Assembly (NCBI GenBank): GCA_002368175.1
Contig: AP018172.1
Span: forward strand, 1,858,001-1,922,000
Direction: 5' to 3'
DNA length: 64,000 bases
Source: Calothrix sp. NIES-2098
Lineage (GTDB): Bacteria; Cyanobacteriota; Cyanobacteriia; Cyanobacteriales; Nostocaceae
Part shown: in pieces, positions 59,908 to 64,000 of the stretch
How positions within the stretch are numbered: position 1 is the first letter of the stretch
Layout of the letters: each line of letters starts with the position of its first letter
Notes under the pieces: generated by a model
Databases searched by the model: none
Told to the model about the DNA's origin: nothing
The model's input: only the letters and a program-made list of their open reading frames with translations
Made by a program: the position numbers and the translations under genes

Positions 59908-62900
59908 ATGAGTCATGAAGAATCAGAAAATATAGAAGTTGAAAACGAAAGGTCATTGCGAACGCTGGTAAGAGCAATTACCCTTTCTCAAGGTGAATTC
60001 TCGCTCATCTTCTTACGCTGTAATTATGATGCTTTGCGTCAGCGTATAGTCAAACGCATTCACGAATTATCTCCCGTACAAATTCGCGAAATTACTTTAC
60101 CTAAATCGGTCAGAACGCTTTACACGGCTATTAAAGCAGAGTTGGGAGATGAACAACCACCAGCATTGATGGTTTTTGGTTTGGAATCGGTTAAAGATAT
60201 TGATACAGTTCTAACTGCTGCTAACCAAGTCAGGGAAGAGTTTAGAAAAAACTTTCCTTTTCCGACTTTATTGTGGATTAATGACCAAGTTATGCAAAAA
60301 ATGATTCGGTTAGCAGCAGACTTGGATAATTGGGCGACAACAATTCGGTTTATTAATCCTACTAATAATTTAATAGAGTTTCTGCGGCAAAAGACTGATG
60401 AGATATTTGCTGGTGATGTTATTCCGAATCGACAGATTTGTTGGGAATTAACAACTGTTCGTCAAGATTTGCAAAGCCGCGATCGCGTTTTAGATCCAGA
60501 TCTGCAAGATAGTCTAGAATTTGTACTTGGTTTACACGATTATTTACATGACAGAATAGATTCGGCTTTAGAATATTATCAGCAAAGCTTGGGGTTTTGG
60601 CAACAAAGCGATCGCTTAGAACGGCAAGGTATATTATTAGCGCATATTGCTTTAGCATATCAACGCCAGGCTAGTATTGATGCGGTAGAAACTCAAGAAT
60701 ATTGGCAAGAAGCGAGAAATTATTTTCAACAAGCTATTGTAATTTTTGAAGAAGCACAAAAACCAGATCTAATTGCTGAATATATTAGTAAATTGGGTGA
60801 AGTGCTGCGAAGTTTACAAGCGTGGAGCGATCTACAAAGCCTTGCAGAACAATCTCTAATACTGCATCAAGATTATGGTACACCGCGACAGCTAGCTCAA
60901 GATTACGGTTTTTTAGCAGAAGTAGCGTTACAGCGATCGCATTGGGATGAAGCACAGCAATTTGCTGAACAAGCACTAGAAGTATTAGCTAGCTGGACAG
61001 AGATATTAAACGTCATTGCAAGCAACGCAAAGCAATCTCAACCCACCCACAACGAAACTAATCAATCTCCTAATGTCATTGCGAGCGAAGCGAAGCAATC
61101 TCCGCCCACTCGCAATGAGGCGACATCACCGGAGATTGCTTCACTCCACTTCGTTCCGTTCGCAATGACAGCATTACGATATTTAGCGAATGTACCCAAT
61201 CTACAACCTTATGAGCGTAGTTTTTACCTGTTTCTCTTATCACGTGCGCAACGGGTTTTAGGACAAGTAAAAGCAGAAATAAGCACCTTAGAACTAGCAA
61301 AATCTGAAAGTAATCCGCAGTTTGACCCGAAATTATATATTTCTATTTTGGAAAGATTGCGCGAACTTTACTTTGAACAAGCTAGATATTTAGATGCATT
61401 TCATCTCAAGCAAGAGCGATTACAAATTGAACAGCAATATGGTTTTCGTGCTTTTGTTGGTGCATCTTATCTTAACCCGCAGCGACAAGCAATTAATCCA
61501 GCACAGATACAAGCAGAAAATGCGGAAACCATTGCTCAAGAAATTGCAGTTTCTAGCCGAGTTCAAGATGTGCGACGGTTACGCGAAAGAGTTAGCAGTA
61601 CAGAACATAAATTAACTGTAATTCACGGACAGTCGGGAGTCGGGAAAAGTTCAATTTTACAAGGGGGATTAATACCAGCGTTGCAACAGCAACCGATTGG
61701 TGAGCGAGATGCTTTACCAATTTTGTTGCGAAGTTATACAGATTGGCTGGGGATGTTGGGACGCAACTTAGTAGAAAGTGTTGAGAGATTGCGGGGAATA
61801 TCTCTACATTCCCAGGAAGATATATTAGAGCAGTTACGCAACAATGAACGACGGAATTTATTAACCGTTTTAATATTTGACCAGTTTGAAGAGTTTTTCT
61901 TTGTTTATAAAGACCAAGCTCAAAGGCGACCTTTTTATGAATTTCTGCGCGTCTGTTTAGATATCCCTTTTGTTAAGGTAATTCTGTCTTTGCGAGAAGA
62001 TTATTTACATTATTTATTAGAATTAGACCGATTATTTGATTTAAAAGTTATTAATAATAATATTCTCGATAAAAATATTCGTTATTACTTGGGTAATTTT
62101 TCACTCGCAGATGCGAAGACGCTTGTGGAGAGTTTAACGGCGCGTTCACAATTTTATTTAGAGCCTGGGTTGATTGAGCAATTAGTGCAGGATTTAGCAG
62201 GGGAATTGGGGGAAGTCCGTCCAATTGAGTTACAAATTGTGGGGACGCAACTGCAAACAGAGAAGATTACAACATTAGAACAATATCAGCAGGTTGGTAC
62301 TAAAGAAAAACTGGTTGAGGGATTTTTAGAGGAAGTAATTACAGACTGTGGTGCTGAGAATAAACGTGTTGCACAACTGGTTTTATATCTACTCACAGAT
62401 GAAAATGGGACTCGTCCCCTGAAGACTTATGCGGAGTTAGCAGCAGAGTTAGAACCATATGTGCCCACAGAAGTTGACAAGCTGGATTTAGTTTTAGAGA
62501 TTGTTGTTAAATCTGGGTTAGTGTTGCTGTTACCAGAATCGCCCACTGACCGTTATCAATTGGTGCATGATTATCTTGTGGCCTTTATTCGTCAGCAACA
62601 GGGAAGTGAGTTGTTACCCAATCAACTCGCAAACCAATTTTTGGCTATGAGTCACGGAATCCGCACACCACTGAGTTCTATTATCGGTTTCACCCACTTA
62701 CTTTTAGCCCAAGGTTATGATCCTAATCGGGAACGCCACCAAGAGTACTTAAATATTATTCAATCTAGCGGTAAGCATTTATTGAAGCTAATCAACGATA
62801 TTTTGGATATTTCCAAGATTGAATCTAACCAGCTGGAAATGCAATGGGAAACAGTCAACGTGCCAGCGCTATGTAATAATGTGTTGGCTTTGGTGAAGGA

Positions 62901-63348
62901 AAAAGCTGCTAACAAGGGTTTGAAATTGCTATTAGATTTAGATCCTAATGTCACAACTATAGTGGCTGACCCCTTGCGACTCAAGCAAATGCTGTTAAAT
63001 TTACTCTTTAATGCCCTAAAGTTTACCACTATTGGAACTGTGGGTTTGAAGGTTTTCATCAAAGGTATATTTGTGCATTTTACGGTTTGGGATACTGGTA
63101 CTGGCATCTCTAAAGAAGACCAAACCAAACTATTTCAACCATATTTTCAAATTACTCAAAGTGCAGATAATCACCAAGAAATAACTGCTTTAGAATTAGT
63201 AGTAACTCAAAAATTGGCAGAAGTTCACGGTGGCTGTGTACAAGTAGAATCGGAAGTTGAACGCGGTTCTAGCTTTACAATCATACTGCCTCTGACACCA
63301 ATGGGTAAACAGCCCGGACGGCAAAACCATCGCCACCGTCTCAACTGA
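59908..63348 (+). CDS. TPR - nSTAND NTPase - histidine kinase chimera
   Basis: 1146 residues. About 1-170: P-loop-less domain similar to an inactive AAA fold (FSLIFLRCNYDALRQRIV). About 195-365: TPRs in a region with YYQQSLGFWQQSDR-type units. Residues 369-421 are encoded by an in-frame palindromic repeat (61012-61170). About 425-520: more helices. About 530-890: nSTAND NTPase with Walker A HGQSGVGKSS (573-582) and Walker B LIFDQFEEFFF (about 655-665). About 905-970: HisKA with His916 in MSHGIRTPL. About 1020-1140: HATPase with N-box LLFNALKFT and G1 WDTGTGIS, but the G2 box (normally GLGLxI) reads ALELVVTQ. WD40-type sequence remains out of frame after the stop. The design suggests a signalling ATPase whose NTPase state controls the kinase. 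Confidence 0.85.
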   Translation: MSHEESENIEVENERSLRTLVRAITLSQGEFSLIFLRCNYDALRQRIVKRIHELSPVQIREITLPKSVRTLYTAIKAELGDEQPPALMVFGLESVKDIDTVLTAANQVREEFRKNFPFPTLLWINDQVMQKMIRLAADLDNWATTIRFINPTNNLIEFLRQKTDEIFAGDVIPNRQICWELTTVRQDLQSRDRVLDPDLQDSLEFVLGLHDYLHDRIDSALEYYQQSLGFWQQSDRLERQGILLAHIALAYQRQASIDAVETQEYWQEARNYFQQAIVIFEEAQKPDLIAEYISKLGEVLRSLQAWSDLQSLAEQSLILHQDYGTPRQLAQDYGFLAEVALQRSHWDEAQQFAEQALEVLASWTEILNVIASNAKQSQPTHNETNQSPNVIASEAKQSPPTRNEATSPEIASLHFVPFAMTALRYLANVPNLQPYERSFYLFLLSRAQRVLGQVKAEISTLELAKSESNPQFDPKLYISILERLRELYFEQARYLDAFHLKQERLQIEQQYGFRAFVGASYLNPQRQAINPAQIQAENAETIAQEIAVSSRVQDVRRLRERVSSTEHKLTVIHGQSGVGKSSILQGGLIPALQQQPIGERDALPILLRSYTDWLGMLGRNLVESVERLRGISLHSQEDILEQLRNNERRNLLTVLIFDQFEEFFFVYKDQAQRRPFYEFLRVCLDIPFVKVILSLREDYLHYLLELDRLFDLKVINNNILDKNIRYYLGNFSLADAKTLVESLTARSQFYLEPGLIEQLVQDLAGELGEVRPIELQIVGTQLQTEKITTLEQYQQVGTKEKLVEGFLEEVITDCGAENKRVAQLVLYLLTDENGTRPLKTYAELAAELEPYVPTEVDKLDLVLEIVVKSGLVLLLPESPTDRYQLVHDYLVAFIRQQQGSELLPNQLANQFLAMSHGIRTPLSSIIGFTHLLLAQGYDPNRERHQEYLNIIQSSGKHLLKLINDILDISKIESNQLEMQWETVNVPALCNNVLALVKEKAANKGLKLLLDLDPNVTTIVADPLRLKQMLLNLLFNALKFTTIGTVGLKVFIKGIFVHFTVWDTGTGISKEDQTKLFQPYFQITQSADNHQEITALELVVTQKLAEVHGGCVQVESEVERGSSFTIILPLTPMGKQPGRQNHRHRLN
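61012..61170. repeat. In-frame palindromic repeat element inside the STAND-kinase gene
   Basis: A 159-bp segment, a multiple of three, with a direct copy GTCATTGCAAGCAACGCAAAG at 61012, a second copy GTCATTGCGAGCGAAGCGAAG at 61075-61095 and the inverse copy ending in CGTTCGCAATGAC at 61169. Together the second and third form a long hairpin. It encodes a low-complexity NVIASEAKQSPPTRN-type stretch in the protein that lacks TPR features. The repeat resembles widely dispersed bacterial REP-like elements. Confidence 0.7.
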
Positions 63349-63517
63349 GAATACGCCGCGGTTGTGGCCTGTGGAAAATTTAGATGAGTTGTTGGTGCGG
63401 GGTTGTAGGTGGTTGCAATTTTATTTAAAGAATCTGAATGTGAATTTGAGTGAGAGCGACAGGCATCTCTGCGATGATCTCAAGGTAGAGGGCAGAAGGG
63501 AGGAAATGAGGGAATAA
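63302..63517 (+). pseudogene. Remnant of a WD40-protein C-terminus
   Basis: In the +1 frame relative to the kinase gene, bases 63308-63517 read NSPDGKTIATVSTENTPRLW, then PVENLDELLVRGCRWLQFYL and SESDRHLCDDL before a TAA at 63515. The NSPDGKTIA.S block is a WD40 blade, and the LDELLVRGCxWLxxYL...SESDRxLC block is the standard C-terminal tail of cyanobacterial nSTAND-WD40 proteins. It overlaps the last 15 codons of the kinase. No start codon context or independent promoter is visible. It is interpreted as the leftover of the ancestral 3' end of the STAND gene. Confidence 0.65.
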
Positions 63518-63646
63518 AGGAAGATGATTTATGATGAGTACGTTCGTCGTAGATTTTGCCTGAGGCATCGCCTGTGATATTTTTTCAGTCAGTGCGATCG
63601 CATTCACCGTAAGTCGGGTTAAGTTAGGGAAAATCCAGCAGCATAA

Positions 63647-63915
63647 TACCTCAACACGACTCTGAAGTACTTCAAAACGACTCCAAAGTACCTCAAAACG
63701 ATTCCGAAGTACTTCAACACAACTCCGAAGTACCTCAACACGACTCCGAAGTACTTCAACACGACTCCGAAGTACTTCAACACGATTCCGAAGTACCTCA
63801 ACACGACTCCGAAGTACCTCAACACGACGCCGAAGTACTTCAACACAACTCCAAAGTACCTCAACACGATTCCGAAGTACCTCAACACGACTCCAAAGTA
63901 CTTCAACACGATACC
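63647..63915. repeat. 21-bp tandem repeat (about 12.8 copies)
   Basis: Units of 21 bases of the type TACYTCAAMACRAYTCCRAAG run head to tail from 63647 to 63899, with a partial unit to 63915. Units differ at a few positions only. On the minus strand they form an open frame (63619-63909) of heptads such as YFGVVLR; this frame has no ATG (GTG start within a repeat). Because most variants are synonymous or conservative in that frame, coding cannot be excluded, but I treat it as a minisatellite. Confidence 0.75.
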
Positions 63916-64000
63916 AATTTGAAATTATGAAAAGTGCGATCGCTTTTTGGGTGTTGTAGGTGGTGCGAAAATGCGATCGCCTTTGTGAGTGTAAATTGCA

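Noticed and set aside
63425..63607. 60-codon minus-strand frame behind the STAND-kinase gene
   Set aside because: Antisense to the WD40 tail remnant, which explains the open frame.
63647..63915. CRISPR-like array
   Set aside because: The 21-bp units abut each other with no spacers, so it is a minisatellite, and no cas genes are nearby.

Overview
The window looks like chromosomal DNA of a filamentous, probably nostocalean, cyanobacterium. The evidence is the high density of the octamer GCGATCGC (HIP1) and several genes that are cyanobacterial hallmarks: CP12, a PcxA/CemA-type proton-extrusion protein, a DUF3177 membrane protein, the cbiD-guaA neighbourhood and a DevBCA-type exporter. Intergenic DNA is AT-rich and carries short dispersed palindromic repeats typical of Nostoc-like genomes. 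No phage, plasmid, CRISPR or intact transposase gene is visible.

Positions 1-13459 are an exopolysaccharide island on the + strand: eight glycosyltransferases (GT2 and GT4 types, the first cut by the window edge), a Wzy/O-antigen-ligase-like membrane protein, a tRNA-Gln(UUG), and a Wzc-type BY-kinase with chain-length domain. Positions 13541-16867 hold a small coiled-coil protein, a conserved membrane protein with a duplicated N-terminal-type module, and a SpoIID-like protein. Positions 17112-21506 are a TetR-regulated DevB-DUF2834-DevC-DevA export cassette with two matching palindromic operators. An ExbB/ExbD pair follows at 21736-22777.

Positions 23107-31234 hold a small Cys-containing protein, a protein resembling human MMADHC (CblD, cobalamin trafficking), and two large adenylation-carrier-thioesterase (A-PCP-TE) genes in tandem. 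The C-terminal halves of the two big genes are almost identical over about 1.3 kb while their substrate-pocket halves differ, a pattern of recent gene conversion. Positions 31235-41501 are mostly housekeeping: trmB, a metallophosphoesterase, a FIST-domain protein, CP12, a DUF3177 protein, cbiD, guaA, a GNAT acetyltransferase and a cation-diffusion facilitator. Positions 42203-49007 carry a malectin/CBM/Kelch protein, an SH3b secreted protein, a decayed TauD-like dioxygenase remnant, an aspartate aminotransferase, a GT2-TPR protein and a pentapeptide-repeat protein.

After a 1.4-kb AT-rich gap come pcxA, an SDR oxidoreductase and a tight redox/signalling operon at 52676-58199: stand-alone receiver, sensor kinase, type II NADH dehydrogenase-like flavoprotein, DoxX-like membrane protein, GMC oxidoreductase. 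The window ends with a P-loop ATPase gene and a 1146-residue chimera of TPR, nSTAND NTPase and histidine kinase. Immediately behind the chimera's stop codon lies an out-of-frame remnant of a WD40 protein tail, which suggests that a kinase module replaced a WD40 propeller. The same gene contains an in-frame palindromic repeat insertion. A 21-bp minisatellite closes the window. These last elements, the A-PCP-TE pair and the CblD-like protein are the most unusual content.
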